64,000 bases of DNA from Flavobacteriaceae bacterium (GTDB lineage: Bacteria > Bacteroidota > Bacteroidia > Flavobacteriales > Flavobacteriaceae), in contig CP046177.1 in assembly GCA_014075215.1 (NCBI GenBank), forward strand, positions 2,790,501 through 2,854,500, given 5' to 3'. The position numbers and the translations under genes were made by a program. Every line of letters begins with the position of its first letter. The stretch's first letter is position 1. The notes under the pieces are model-generated. The model saw nothing but the letters and a program-made list of their open reading frames with translations, made no database searches and was not told the origin of the DNA. Positions 8,513 through 17,190 of the stretch are shown here, one piece after another.

Positions 8513-9322
8513 ATGCTCATAAGCGCTGCGAGTTTCTCGTTATTGAGTGCATTTGTAAAATACCTGACATATTTTAATGCCTATCAGCTTGTTTTTTTTC
8601 GTTCATTAGGTACACTAATTTTAACTTCAATATATCTTAGGTATTTTAGGATTCCTTATTTCGGCAAAAAGAAAGTACTACTTATTATTAGAGGTTTTGT
8701 AGGAGTAATATCTATGACCCTCTTTTTTATGGCACTAAAATATTTGACTTTAGGGTCTGCCATTACCTTGCGCTATTTGGCACCTATTTTTGCGACTATA
8801 TTTGCTGCCTTTTTACTAAAAGAAAAGAGTAAGCCAGCACAATGGTTATTTTTTATAATTGCCTTTTCTGGTGTATTGGTTTTAAAGGGGTTTGACTCAT
8901 TAATAAGCAATTTCGGATTGTTATTAGCTTTAGCTTCAGCAATTTTTAGTGGTTCGGTATATGTGATTATTCGTAAGATTGGAAAAACTGAACATCCAGT
9001 TGTAATAATAAACTACTTTATGGGAATTGCTACTATATTTGGAGGTCTTTTATGCATTCCGTATTGGAAAACGCCTATTCATACAGAATGGTTAGTACTT
9101 TGTAGTCTAGGGATTTTTGGTTTTTTTGGACAGCTGTTTATGACAAAAGCTTTTCAAATTGCGAAAACAAACAGAGTAGCTCCGCTAAAATATATAGAAG
9201 TTATTTTTACTGCTTTGCTAGGAATTTTTTGGCTTGGAGAAATTTACACAATAGGGAATATTGTGGGTATTCTTTTAATTTTAGTAGGATTAACGTTTAA
9301 TTTCTTCTATAAACCTAGATGA
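8513..9322 (+). CDS. EamA/DMT-family transporter
   Basis: A 269-residue protein with about ten hydrophobic helices arranged as two EamA halves, for example SAITLRYLAPIFATIFAAFL in the first half and RVAPLKYIEVIFTALLGIFW in the second, each followed by a conserved Glu loop. It is slightly short at the N-terminus for the family, but a stop codon lies in frame 30 bp upstream, so 8513 is the only ATG. It is co-directional with and 32 bp downstream of the MBL gene. It may move an aromatic acid or intermediate across the inner membrane; substrate unknown. Confidence 0.82.
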   Translation: MLISAASFSLLSAFVKYLTYFNAYQLVFFRSLGTLILTSIYLRYFRIPYFGKKKVLLIIRGFVGVISMTLFFMALKYLTLGSAITLRYLAPIFATIFAAFLLKEKSKPAQWLFFIIAFSGVLVLKGFDSLISNFGLLLALASAIFSGSVYVIIRKIGKTEHPVVIINYFMGIATIFGGLLCIPYWKTPIHTEWLVLCSLGIFGFFGQLFMTKAFQIAKTNRVAPLKYIEVIFTALLGIFWLGEIYTIGNIVGILLILVGLTFNFFYKPR

Positions 9323-9395
9323 TACTGTAATTTATACTATTTTCAGATTTAAAAAAGTTCACTTTATTGTAAGTAATTTTAAGCTAAAAATGCTA

Positions 9396-10292
9396 TTATT
9401 TATTCGAAGCCTCATCTTGAGATTGTCTATAAGCTTTTGGAGTTTTTCCTGTATGTTTTTTAAAAAATCGACAAAAATAACCCAAATCATTAAAATTTAA
9501 TATATGAGATATCTCAGAAATGGTATGAGAAGTATAATTTAAATTACGTTTTGCTTCTAGTAAAATAAAATTTTGAATGACTTGAGAAGCGGCTAAACCC
9601 ACATTCGATTTACAAATTCTATTAAGGTGTGTGGGTGTAATTCTAAGGTTATCTGCATATTCAGAAATTGTTTTAGAAATAGAATGCGTTTCTTTTATAT
9701 TTTGCTGAAATTTCCTAAAATATAAATAACTTTTATTTTTTATTTTCTTTTGTACAACTGTACTTAAATTATCGTATTCCAATAACTTTAAAAATAATAA
9801 ACTTAAGTAAGAATTAGCAGCTATCCTTCCTCTGGAGCTATTGATAGGTAAATAAGAATTAATTTTTTTTATAAAATAATTATTTTTACTATAATCTCCT
9901 ATTTCGTTTACAAAATTAATACTGTCAGTAAGTTTCAATAAACCATTTGGCAACTCATTTAACAGTTGATCCAATAAATAATTTGCCAACGTAATTACTT
10001 TTCCGTCATATTCAGTATCTTCATTAAAATAGAGTTCATGAAGTGTGTATTCTGGAACGGTTATAATGCAAGGGCCATTAACCTCAATATAAGTTTGATC
10101 AGATTTAAAAAACCCCTTTCCCGATTTAATATACAGCACTTGGAATAAGTTTGAATGTACATGAGGTTTTATATGTCCATGAAATGCTTTCGCTGTTTTT
10201 TTAATAGATTCTACATTAATAAAATAAGAAGGTAAGGTATAATCTTCTTTTCCATAAACTACATAGTTTTTAATATTAAAATCCGGATTCAT
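9396..10292 (-). CDS. AraC-family regulator of the catabolic operon
   Basis: This 298-residue protein has an N-terminal cupin-like sensing domain (HGHIKPHVHSNLFQVLYI, then GPCIITVPEYTLHELYF) and a C-terminal pair of AraC helix-turn-helices, the second reading ISEISHILNFNDLGYFCRFF followed by KKHTGKTPKAYR. AraC proteins with this layout control 4-hydroxybenzoate genes in some pseudomonads (PobC type). The gene converges on the operon end, and its start region carries the same 19-nt motif as the operon leader, so it probably regulates both. A terminator between the converging genes is not obvious in the 73-bp gap. Confidence 0.85.
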   Translation of the reverse strand: MNPDFNIKNYVVYGKEDYTLPSYFINVESIKKTAKAFHGHIKPHVHSNLFQVLYIKSGKGFFKSDQTYIEVNGPCIITVPEYTLHELYFNEDTEYDGKVITLANYLLDQLLNELPNGLLKLTDSINFVNEIGDYSKNNYFIKKINSYLPINSSRGRIAANSYLSLLFLKLLEYDNLSTVVQKKIKNKSYLYFRKFQQNIKETHSISKTISEYADNLRITPTHLNRICKSNVGLAASQVIQNFILLEAKRNLNYTSHTISEISHILNFNDLGYFCRFFKKHTGKTPKAYRQSQDEASNK

Positions 10293-10303
10293 TATAAAAA
10301 AAT

Positions 10304-10332
10304 ATAAATGTTCTATTTGTCTTACAAAAGTA
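10304..10332 (-). promoter_or_regulatory. araC promoter and second copy of the 19-nt motif
   Basis: On the minus strand, TACTTTTG (10332-10325) matches the -7 consensus TAnnTTTG and is followed two bases later by AGACAAATAGAACATTTAT (10322-10304), identical to 791-809. Here the motif would overlap the transcription start, whereas in the catabolic promoter it lies 15 nt past the -7 box. That fits an autoregulatory operator or a shared leader. Confidence 0.5.
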
Positions 10333-10505
10333 CTAATTATTTATATGTCTTGATACTTATGTCTTGTATTTGAATTTTTTTCATAATTTATTGTATAAAT
10401 CGCACATTTTTTCAAATTGCTAAATATATTTAGTTTATTTACAGAAATATGGAATTTTTTTAATAAAAAATGTAAATGATTAAACCAATTAAATAAACTA
10501 AAAAA

Positions 10506-11315
10506 ATGAAAACTATTGCAAAAAAACACATTTTAATGCTCATTACCCTATTATTTTTCGGAATTACTTTAAGTGCACAAAACACTGTAAAAGGAACTGT
10601 AAAGGATGAAGGTTTTTGGAAGGCTTATAGTCGTTTACGTAATCAAGGCAAACCATGGAATCATAAACGATTGTATAGGGTTTACAAAGCATTAGGACTT
10701 CCTCTACGTGGTAAAGTAAAAAAACGATTACCATCTAGAGTGAAAGAACCATTAGAGGTTCCGGAAAATCTTAATGATACATGGAGTATGGATTTTGTTA
10801 CCGATACCCTTGAGAACAAAAGACGTTTTAGAGCCTTTACTATTATCGATGACTGTAATAGAGAGGCATTACATATAGAAGTAGATTTTTCTTTACCAAG
10901 TAATCGTGTGTTTTGGGTACTTAACGATCTTGTTAATAGAAGAGGAAAGCCCAATAAGATACGTATGGATAATGGCCCGGAGTTCATTGCTAATATCACC
11001 GCTGTATGGAGCCAAATGCATGACATAGAGTTTACCTATATTCACCCTGTCAAACCAACTCAAAATGCATTTGTAGAGAGATTTAATGGAACTTATAGGC
11101 GAGGAGTTATTGATAAATATATTTTTGAGAACATTAACCAAGTAAGAGAACAAACCCAAGATTGGATGTATGATTATAATCATCATCGACCCCATGACGG
11201 GCTTGGTAGATTATCGCCAATAAAATACGCAGAAATTAATTCTCTTGGGGCTAGCTCCAAGAGAATTAAAACAATAAATTTATCAAATATTAGAAATTTA
11301 AACAGTTCTAATTAG
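10506..11315 (+). pseudogene. Chimera: SusC/TonB-receptor start fused to truncated IS3 transposase
   Basis: The frame opens with a signal peptide and the first residues of a carboxypeptidase-regulatory-like domain (residues 1-35, ending QNTVKGTVKDE), as in SusC/RagA outer-membrane receptors. It then switches without a stop to the middle of an IS3-family OrfB (GFWKAYSRLRNQGKPWNHKR). The integrase core is complete: D in SMDFVTD, D in RMDNGPEF, E in AFVERFNGTYR. OrfA and the OrfB N-terminus are missing, as is the rest of the receptor, so a deletion joined the two. The receptor lay directly upstream of the divergent araC, so it may once have imported the aromatic substrate or a precursor. Confidence 0.85.
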
Positions 11316-11327
11316 GGGAAGCTTACA
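10606..11327 (+). mobile_element. IS3-family remnant (3' part only)
   Basis: The 3' portion of an IS3-type element, holding the OrfB catalytic core. The probable right terminus is the AAGCTTACA ending at 11327, which gives the CA end expected for this family. The left end is lost at the fusion with the receptor gene. The following bases to 11394 read as a short orphan coding tail (KYSKRTFTKVKSEVI and on to a TAG) that may be the end of another disrupted gene. Confidence 0.6.
11236..11269. repeat. Perfect 13-bp hairpin inside the transposase remnant
   Basis: TTAATTCTCTTGG (11236-11248) pairs with CCAAGAGAATTAA (11257-11269) around an 8-nt loop, close to the stop codon of the remnant. It is followed by A-rich rather than T-rich DNA, so it is not a classic + strand terminator. 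On the minus strand it is preceded by the same A/T context. It could block read-through into the element. Confidence 0.45.
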
Positions 11328-11669
11328 AGTACAGTAAGCGTACTTTTACCAAAGTAAAATCAGAAGTAATAAAGAAAAAGAAGGTAATATAGTTCTATTT
11401 AAGCATGTGCTGCCAACTATTTAATGTTCTTTTATAGCGGTCACTTATAGGGAGTTGCTTTCCTGATTGAAGATATACTGTGTTTTCAGTAAGGTTAAAT
11501 TCTTTAATCTTATCTCCATTTACCAAGTATTTTCTATGTGTTTGTTCAAAGTTTTTGGTGCGTAGTATTTCTTTAATTTTTTTTAAAGATAAACGTATAA
11601 GGTGTTTGGACTTGCTACATTTAGAGTGACAAAGAGTTAAGCTAATTTTATCTAAAATAACTTAACCAT

Positions 11670-11969
11670 ATGAAACGAAGAAAATACAGTAAAGAGTTTA
11701 AAATTAAAGCAGTAGAATTAAGCAATGTACGAGGTAACACAAAGCAGATTGCCATGGAATTGGGAATCAGTGCAGATCTTATTTACAGATGGCGTAGAGA
11801 ATTAGAACAGCGTCCTGATTTAGCTTTTAGCGGTAATGGCGTCAAACAACTCACAGAAGATCAGAAAGAGTTAGAGCGATTACGTAAACAGCTCAAGGAT
11901 GTTAACATGGAGCGGGATATCTTAAAAAAGGCCGTGAGCATCTTCTCCAAGAGCGATCGGAAGTATTGA
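11670..11969 (+). CDS. IS3-family transposase OrfA
   Basis: A 99-residue protein with the helix-turn-helix typical of OrfA (YSKEFKIKAVELS, then QIAMELGISADLIYRWRRE) and a C-terminal leucine-zipper-like coiled coil (ELERLRKQLKDVNMERDILKKA). It binds the element ends and, by a -1 frameshift, forms the N-terminus of the OrfAB transposase. The slippery heptamer AAAAAAG is in the correct phase at 11924-11930. Confidence 0.92.
   Translation: MKRRKYSKEFKIKAVELSNVRGNTKQIAMELGISADLIYRWRRELEQRPDLAFSGNGVKQLTEDQKELERLRKQLKDVNMERDILKKAVSIFSKSDRKY
11924..11930 (+). promoter_or_regulatory. Programmed -1 frameshift heptamer (A AAA AAG)
   Basis: AAAAAAG lies in the OrfA frame as A|AAA|AAG, the canonical slippery heptamer, 36 nt before the OrfA stop. 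OrfB is in the -1 frame, so slippage here gives the OrfAB fusion. Confidence 0.75.
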
Positions 11970-12835
11970 AATTTATCAAAGATTACAGTAGAGAATATCC
12001 GGTTGGGAAGATGTGTAAAATTTTTAAAATTAGTAGAAACAGTTATTACAGGAGTAAGAATTATGTTCCATCAGATAGAGATGGAAAAAATCGTATGCTA
12101 CTCTCTGAGATTCACCGTATCTGTGAGCGAAGTAAATCTACTTATGGAAGTCCTAGAATTACAGAGGAACTCAAAGCTAAAGGGTTTAAAGTATCTAGGT
12201 CTAGGGTAGCACGATTGATGAAAAAACACGGGATTAAAGCAGTTCGTAAAAAGAAATTTGTTGTCACGACAGATTCTAAGCATCAATATCCAGTAGCTGA
12301 TAATGTATTGGATAGAGATTTTAAAGCTACCGCTGCTGCACAGAAATGGGTTTCTGATATTACCTATTTAAAGACTGCACAAGGATGGCTGTACTTAACG
12401 GTAATTATTGACCTGTTTGATCGTAAAGTCATTGGTTGGTCTTTGAGCAATGGACTCAAAGCAAGACAAACTATCATTGCTGCATGGAGAATGGCTGTAA
12501 ACAACAGAATGCCTTGTGAAGGTATGATTTTTCATTCTGATCGAGGTGTACAATACGCATCTCATGCGTTTGTTAATATCCTTAAAAGTTATCATGTAAC
12601 ACCCAGTATGAGTAGAAAAGGAAACTGTTGGGATAATGCAGTAGCTGAATCTTTTTTTAAAACAATCAAAACAGAACTAATGATAGACAATAAGTTTATA
12701 TCCAACAAAAGTCTTCAAATTAAAGTCTTTGAATACATAGAAACTTGGTACAACAGATACAGAAGACATTCTGCTCTTGGTTACAAAAATATCATCGAAT
12801 TTGAAAAATTATATCAAATCAAAAATGTAGCTTAA
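11966..12835 (+). CDS. IS3-family transposase OrfB (DDE integrase)
   Basis: The 289-residue frame carries an HTH_21 region (RICERSKSTYGSPRITEELK) and a full rve integrase core: D in KWVSDITYLKT, D in IFHSDRGVQYAS, E in NAVAESFFKTIKTE, with the terminal YNRYRRHSALGYK. The first codon listed is a TTG overlapping the OrfA stop; the active protein is more likely made by frameshifting from OrfA. No damage is visible. Confidence 0.92.
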   Translation: MKFIKDYSREYPVGKMCKIFKISRNSYYRSKNYVPSDRDGKNRMLLSEIHRICERSKSTYGSPRITEELKAKGFKVSRSRVARLMKKHGIKAVRKKKFVVTTDSKHQYPVADNVLDRDFKATAAAQKWVSDITYLKTAQGWLYLTVIIDLFDRKVIGWSLSNGLKARQTIIAAWRMAVNNRMPCEGMIFHSDRGVQYASHAFVNILKSYHVTPSMSRKGNCWDNAVAESFFKTIKTELMIDNKFISNKSLQIKVFEYIETWYNRYRRHSALGYKNIIEFEKLYQIKNVA

Positions 12836-13353
12836 CTTTTTGTACCATTTTTTGTTGCATATCCAGTTTTTTGTAACTAGTATAGATAGTACTATAAATA
12901 TCATCAACAGAGAAATACTCAATATCATTTATGCTTATCTTGAATATTCTATTTTGTTCTTTTACAAAGAAATAATTAGCATTAAGAATAGCTTCAGATT
13001 TTTTAGGTAAAAACGCATCATCTTGAAAATGATATTTTTTAATGATCAGTTCTATTGTATACTGGAGCTCAAAACTATTGAAAGGTTTTAATAAATACGT
13101 ATAAGGATTGGTTAGCTTGGCTTTTTCAAAAATAGCCCTTCCATGCATAGCCGTAAGAAAGATAAAGGGTAATGAAAGTTTATTTTTTACTAAATATTCT
13201 ACAAACTCAATACCACTTGTTTTCTTTTCTAGACTGATATCTATAATTGCTATGTCGAATACGGTTTTATCAATCTCCTCTTTAGCACTTTTTACATCAT
13301 AAAATGTAAAAACATTGTAATCCTCTTGAAGAGTTTCTTGAACTTTTTTGGCA

Positions 13354-14163
13354 TCATTCCATTAAAAGGGAAATCTTATCTCTGTTCCAAATAGAATCTT
13401 TCCACATCATGCTCTTTTCAAAATAAGTCATACTATTCTTAAAGTTTCCTCTATTTTTCTCTACAATAGCCAAGTTTTCTGAAGTAACTTGCCTTACATT
13501 AAAATCAGAGATTAATGTTGATAGATTATATGCTTCTTCAAAAAAACCAATAGCGATGTCATCTTTATATTGTTCGTAGTATATATTTCCAAAGTCAAGT
13601 TTTGCGTATATAACACCTATAGTATCCTTATCTTGCTTACTAACTTCTATTTCTTTTTTCAAAAAACCTTTGGCTTTATTAAATTGCTTTAAATGCAAAT
13701 GACATATTCCGATATTATGATAAATGATTTTAAGCTTTGCATTGCTTTTTATCTGCTGTGAAGCAATAGCTTTATTATAAAAAGATAATGCCTTTTGAAA
13801 TTCTTCATTTTCTAAAGAGATACCTCCAAGATTATAATTTAAAAGATAATAATATGGAAAATTAAAACTGATGTCACTAAACTTATTTTGGGCAATTAAA
13901 TCAAATTTCTTGCTATAAGCACACACTCCATAAATGAAGTTTAAATAATCATTTATTTCTTGTTTTTTGCTTGAAATAGACGCTTTACTGCAGTACAGAT
14001 ATGCGGAATCTATTTTATGTTCAAAATAAAATGAGTGGGCTTTATGGAAATAAGGATACTTTCCTTGACATATTTGCTCAATAGAATATTTAAGCTTCTC
14101 ATCATCAATATTATTTTGAGAGTAAAGAAGTGTTGGAATTAATAATATAATAAACCATCTCAT
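13354..14163 (-). CDS. TPR-repeat protein, probably a truncated sensor kinase
   Basis: A 269-residue protein with a signal peptide (MRWFIILLIPTLLYSQ) and several tetratricopeptide-like helices, for example YYLLNYNLGGISLENEEFQK, IIYHNIGICHLHLKQFNKAK and AIGFFEEAYNLSTLI. Flavobacterial LytTR regulators are often paired with TPR-transmembrane-kinase sensors. This protein stops within the TPR part, immediately before the headless receiver domain. A deletion that removed the kinase and the regulator start would explain both. It overlaps the upstream gene by 4 bp. Confidence 0.6.
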   Translation of the reverse strand: MRWFIILLIPTLLYSQNNIDDEKLKYSIEQICQGKYPYFHKAHSFYFEHKIDSAYLYCSKASISSKKQEINDYLNFIYGVCAYSKKFDLIAQNKFSDISFNFPYYYLLNYNLGGISLENEEFQKALSFYNKAIASQQIKSNAKLKIIYHNIGICHLHLKQFNKAKGFLKKEIEVSKQDKDTIGVIYAKLDFGNIYYEQYKDDIAIGFFEEAYNLSTLISDFNVRQVTSENLAIVEKNRGNFKNSMTYFEKSMMWKDSIWNRDKISLLME

Positions 14164-14723
14164 CTTTTTTCTCTTCTGACAGTCGTAACTGTTCCTCTTG
14201 AGGTTCTTGGGTCTATGTTTTCATTTCTAACTAAAATAGCTTCTGCATTAACACTATTATTCGGATTTTTTACAGAGTAATTAAATGAGGTTCTTACTAG
14301 ATTAAAATCTTGAATATTTCTTTTAGCATTAAAAAGAACTTCGAAACTCCTGCAATGCACTCTTTTATTGTCTCTATCTGAATTAATCCAAGTTGATATA
14401 GCAACTAACCCATTATATTTTAAGTATAATATTGCCATTTCACTTCTTTTTTTTGTTTTGGATTCTTTATTGTCTGTATTATATTCTGACTCAAAATTCC
14501 CGTAATTTAATAACACTGAACTATCTAAATTTGACGTTTCTATAAGTAACTCATGATTAGGAATATTAGTAAAAATATTTACCCAATATTGATTATATGT
14601 ACCTCCTTCTATAATATTATATACTGGCTCTGAAATAATTTCAGCAACAGGAATTTTCTCTTTTAATATCTCAACAGAAGTTGAATTTATTATAATGCCT
14701 CCAATTTGTGTGATTCTTTGCAT
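14160..14723 (-). CDS. Hypothetical protein
   Basis: A 187-residue protein without recognised domains or a clear signal peptide. It is rich in Asn, Ser and beta-prone segments (NHELLIETSNLDSSVLLNY). Its last bases overlap the start of the TPR gene (ATGA-type overlap), so the two were one transcription unit, perhaps sensor-associated. The C-terminus is basic (RGTVTTVRREKR). Function unknown. Confidence 0.5.
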   Translation of the reverse strand: MQRITQIGGIIINSTSVEILKEKIPVAEIISEPVYNIIEGGTYNQYWVNIFTNIPNHELLIETSNLDSSVLLNYGNFESEYNTDNKESKTKKRSEMAILYLKYNGLVAISTWINSDRDNKRVHCRSFEVLFNAKRNIQDFNLVRTSFNYSVKNPNNSVNAEAILVRNENIDPRTSRGTVTTVRREKR

Positions 14724-14796
14724 GGTAGTTTAATTTTTGGTTATACAAGTTTAATATACAGTGTTTTAATCTTATTTTTAGCCATTTTAAGGGCTT

Positions 14797-14997
14797 TTAA
14801 TGAGTTTTCTTCTCCTTGCACTTCATTACTCTATCTCTTAACCAAAGTGTTAAAAGCAAATCTACGTCTAATTCTAACACATCTGCTAGTTTGAGTATTT
14901 GAGGTCTTGTAGGGTTTCTATCTCCTTTTTCAAATTTACTAACAGCAATGGTATGACGCCCATTTGTAATATACGTTTGTGTGCTGAAAAACCTCAT
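14797..14997 (-). pseudogene. Truncated XRE-type helix-turn-helix protein
   Basis: The segment AVSKFEKGDRNPTRPQILKLADVLELDVDLLLTLWL matches the second half of a Cro/CI-type DNA-binding domain followed by the LLTLWL helix seen in regulators near restriction-modification genes. The first two HTH helices are missing and replaced by unrelated residues at the junction with the opposite-strand gene. It is probably a fragment rather than a working regulator. Confidence 0.5.
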
Positions 14998-15024
14998 AGA
15001 CTTCCCTTACCTGACCCACAAGAT

Positions 15025-15399
15025 ATGAGTTTAGGAGCAGAACTCAAAAGAGAACGACTGAAACGTGAATGGAGTCAAAAAGATACTGCCAAGTATTTCG
15101 GAGTACTTAAAGATTCGTATCAAAATTGGGAGTGGAATAAGTACATTCCCCATGTTAAGTATAGAAAAAAGGTTGTTGAATTTTTGGGATATAACTATTG
15201 GGAAGATGGGACTAATTCCCTATCAAATAAATGTTTATTATATCGCATTGAATATGGATTAACCATGAATGAATTAGCATTGCAAATTAATGTAAGTACA
15301 CGGACTATTGAACGGATTGAGAATATGGAGAAAAATATTTCCTCAGAAATGAAAAATAGAATTATGAACTTATTATATAATAAAACAATTTTGCCTTAA
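15025..15399 (+). CDS. Two-domain helix-turn-helix regulator
   Basis: From the ATG at 15025 the protein has 124 residues and two HTH units: LKRERLKREWSQKDTAKYFGV with WEWNKYIPHVKYRKKVVEFLGY, and LYRIEYGLTMNELALQINVSTRTIERIE. The earlier in-frame ATG (14899) would add residues that merely mirror the opposite-strand HTH fragment, so it was rejected. Similar LPxDP-preceded domains occur in larger regulators; this copy may be the C-terminal remainder of one joined at about 15000. Confidence 0.55.
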   Translation: MSLGAELKRERLKREWSQKDTAKYFGVLKDSYQNWEWNKYIPHVKYRKKVVEFLGYNYWEDGTNSLSNKCLLYRIEYGLTMNELALQINVSTRTIERIENMEKNISSEMKNRIMNLLYNKTILP

Positions 15400-15449
15400 C
15401 TTATATTACATCAAGGGAAAAATACATATCCTAATTTAGAGTTAAGTTT

Positions 15450-16700
15450 TTATTGACTACAATTTCCATCAATTATATCTTGACGAGTTGGATTATATGC
15501 ATTATTTTCAACTTGATATTTACTTCCGGTTGCTCCACCATTATTAATTAAACTTGTGATAGCACATAAATTTGAAAGAGAACTATTTGTCTTAATCTGT
15601 AAATTACCAGTTAATGTCATTAGGTTACTTATACCAGATATATTAGTTAATACTGTATTGTTTTGTATTGCTAAATAATGAAAAGAATTTAAACCAATTG
15701 AGTTAAGTGAATTTAAACCTGTTATTTCAATCAAATTACTATTATTATTTATTGCGCTAATACCTTCAATCGTAGTCAAGCTGTTAAAACCACTTATAGA
15801 AGTCAAAGACGAATTATTTTCAATATCAAATAAAGAGGCTACATAGATTAAATTATTTAATCCATCGATAGATGTTAAGGAATCATTACCAACGATAGTA
15901 AATACGTCACCAATTGTGGTGATCTCATTTAGACCATTAATATCTACTAAACTATTGTTAGAATTAATAGTTATGCTTTTTTGAGAGGCATTTAAATTAC
16001 TCAAACCATCAACATTTAAGAGGTTAGAGTTATTTGTAATCCTTACAGTATATCTGTTAGGTCCACTACTGTAATAACCAATTGAGTTTAAACTATTAAG
16101 ACCATTAATATTTGAAAGTATAGAATTATTATGAATTTTTAAGCCTCCTCCTAAAATACTTATAGAATTTAATGCATCTAATTGTTGAATATCAGTTGAA
16201 TTTTCTATGAATAAATTACCAGTAATTTCAGTGTAACAATTAGCACCAAAATCATCAACTTGTTGTTGTGTCGTTAAGGTTATATTACCATTATATGTAC
16301 TAGGGCTACATTCTGTTGTAAAAGAAGCCTCATTGTTACTATATACATATTGATTGTTATATTTTACATAGGCTCTTACATAATAAGTTGTGCTTGGAGA
16401 AAGACCTGTTAATTGAATAGAATATTCGCCAACTTCGTTATTATTGCTTGTTAAAAAATTGTTATTTATAGTAGGAGTTGTTACAGTACTCCAACATACA
16501 CCTTTTTCGGTTACGATTGAGCTACATTCACTAGTTAAATTGCTTTCTACTTGGGCAGTGGTTGAAGTTATATTATCTACTTCATCTGCTACAACTGTGG
16601 GTTCATTAAATTCAATATAAATTATAAAAGCGGGGTCTATAAAATATTCTGGAAAAACAGGAACCCCTGAACACTCACAATTACCTTGATAAGCTGGCAA
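15450..16700 (-). CDS. Surface protein with FN3-like and receptor-L-like repeats, 5'-truncated
   Basis: The 416-residue frame has an N-terminal fibronectin-III-like domain (residues about 35-130: TSTTAQVESNL, LSPSTTYYVRAYVKYNN). An L-domain-like solenoid follows, with recurring units of the form SLTSIDGLNNL / SNLLNVDGLSNL / SSLTSISGFNSL and a terminal Cys-containing cap (LCAITSLINNGG). Such Asn/Ser-rich repeats are common in exported flavobacterial proteins. There is no signal peptide. The first residues abut an unrelated gene remnant, so the 5' end has been lost. It ends without a visible T9SS sorting domain. Confidence 0.6.
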   Translation of the reverse strand: MPAYQGNCECSGVPVFPEYFIDPAFIIYIEFNEPTVVADEVDNITSTTAQVESNLTSECSSIVTEKGVCWSTVTTPTINNNFLTSNNNEVGEYSIQLTGLSPSTTYYVRAYVKYNNQYVYSNNEASFTTECSPSTYNGNITLTTQQQVDDFGANCYTEITGNLFIENSTDIQQLDALNSISILGGGLKIHNNSILSNINGLNSLNSIGYYSSGPNRYTVRITNNSNLLNVDGLSNLNASQKSITINSNNSLVDINGLNEITTIGDVFTIVGNDSLTSIDGLNNLIYVASLFDIENNSSLTSISGFNSLTTIEGISAINNNSNLIEITGLNSLNSIGLNSFHYLAIQNNTVLTNISGISNLMTLTGNLQIKTNSSLSNLCAITSLINNGGATGSKYQVENNAYNPTRQDIIDGNCSQ

Positions 16701-17124
16701 ATGACCCCTAAAATAGGTTCATTTACAAGTATTACAGGATATAGATGAACCTTTCTGTTTAAATTTAATCCCTCATCATTTATATAATGTTTATAGGTGT
16801 GAAAATTTTTCATGGTATCAAGCATCTGTGTTAAGCCAAAGCTTTTATAGAACTTTTCCATATCCAAAGCTTTAAATTCTTCGATAGTTGGTAATAGCGA
16901 CCAGAAGCCAACTTTGATTTAATACTTTCAGTTAATTGTAATGTTATTTTATACTTCTTATTCTTATCCCTCAATTCATCGTAATAACAAGCACCATATA
17001 GCTTTCTTTGATTATCAAAATAGAATCCTTCAAGAGTAATAAGTTGAGCATCTAAACTCGATGAAAGACTTTGAGAATATAAAGAAGTAAGTGTTGAGAC
17101 TGAATATATGTTGGTGTTTTTCAT
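16695..17124 (-). pseudogene. Frameshifted gene remnant, function uncertain
   Basis: From the ATG at 17124 the frame reads to about residue 80 (KLASGRYYQL). The natural continuation (PTIEEFKALDMEKFYKSFGL to VILVNEPILG) lies in another frame from about 16885 down to 16700, where it fuses with the surface-protein remnant. A frameshift and a 3' truncation are both visible. The GACYYDELRD and ITLQLTESIKSKLASGRYY pattern is loosely like the OB-fold start of exonuclease-VII-like proteins of mobile elements. That is only a suggestion. Confidence 0.45.
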
Positions 17125-17190
17125 ACACGGTATTTTGATATAAATGTAATCTTTTTGATTAAATAAAACCTCAGATTTTCACATCTCCTA

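Larger units (their letters stand above)
11607..12865 (+). mobile_element. Intact IS3-family insertion sequence, 1259 bp
   Basis: The element is bounded by imperfect 38-bp inverted repeats that begin TGGACTTGCTACA (left) and TGGATATGCAACA (right, complement) and share a final GTTAAGCTA block. A 3-bp direct repeat GTT flanks it (11604-11606 and 12866-12868), as expected of IS3 elements. It holds two overlapping frames with a -1 slippery site and looks transposition-competent. It is inserted in the LytTR gene, which shows that the insertion is fairly recent. Confidence 0.88.
11395..13361 (-). pseudogene. LytTR response regulator, split by an IS and missing its start
   Basis: Read on the minus strand from 13361, a receiver domain appears (FDIAIIDISL with the phospho-Asp, IFLTAMHG, YLLKPF with the Lys), followed by KISINDIEYFSVDDIYST, the start of a LytTR DNA-binding domain. 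After the insertion at 11607-12865 the frame family resumes with FEQTHRKYLVNGDKI and ends LPISDRYKRTLNSWQHMLK (stop at 11395). The receiver N-terminus is absent: an in-frame TAA precedes residue WNDAKKVQ. The gene was therefore damaged twice, by a deletion at its start and by the IS. It probably formed a two-component pair with the adjacent TPR protein. Confidence 0.8.

Noticed and set aside
14899..15024. Upstream extension of the two-HTH regulator
   Set aside because: The added residues are antisense to an HTH fragment and match nothing in the family.
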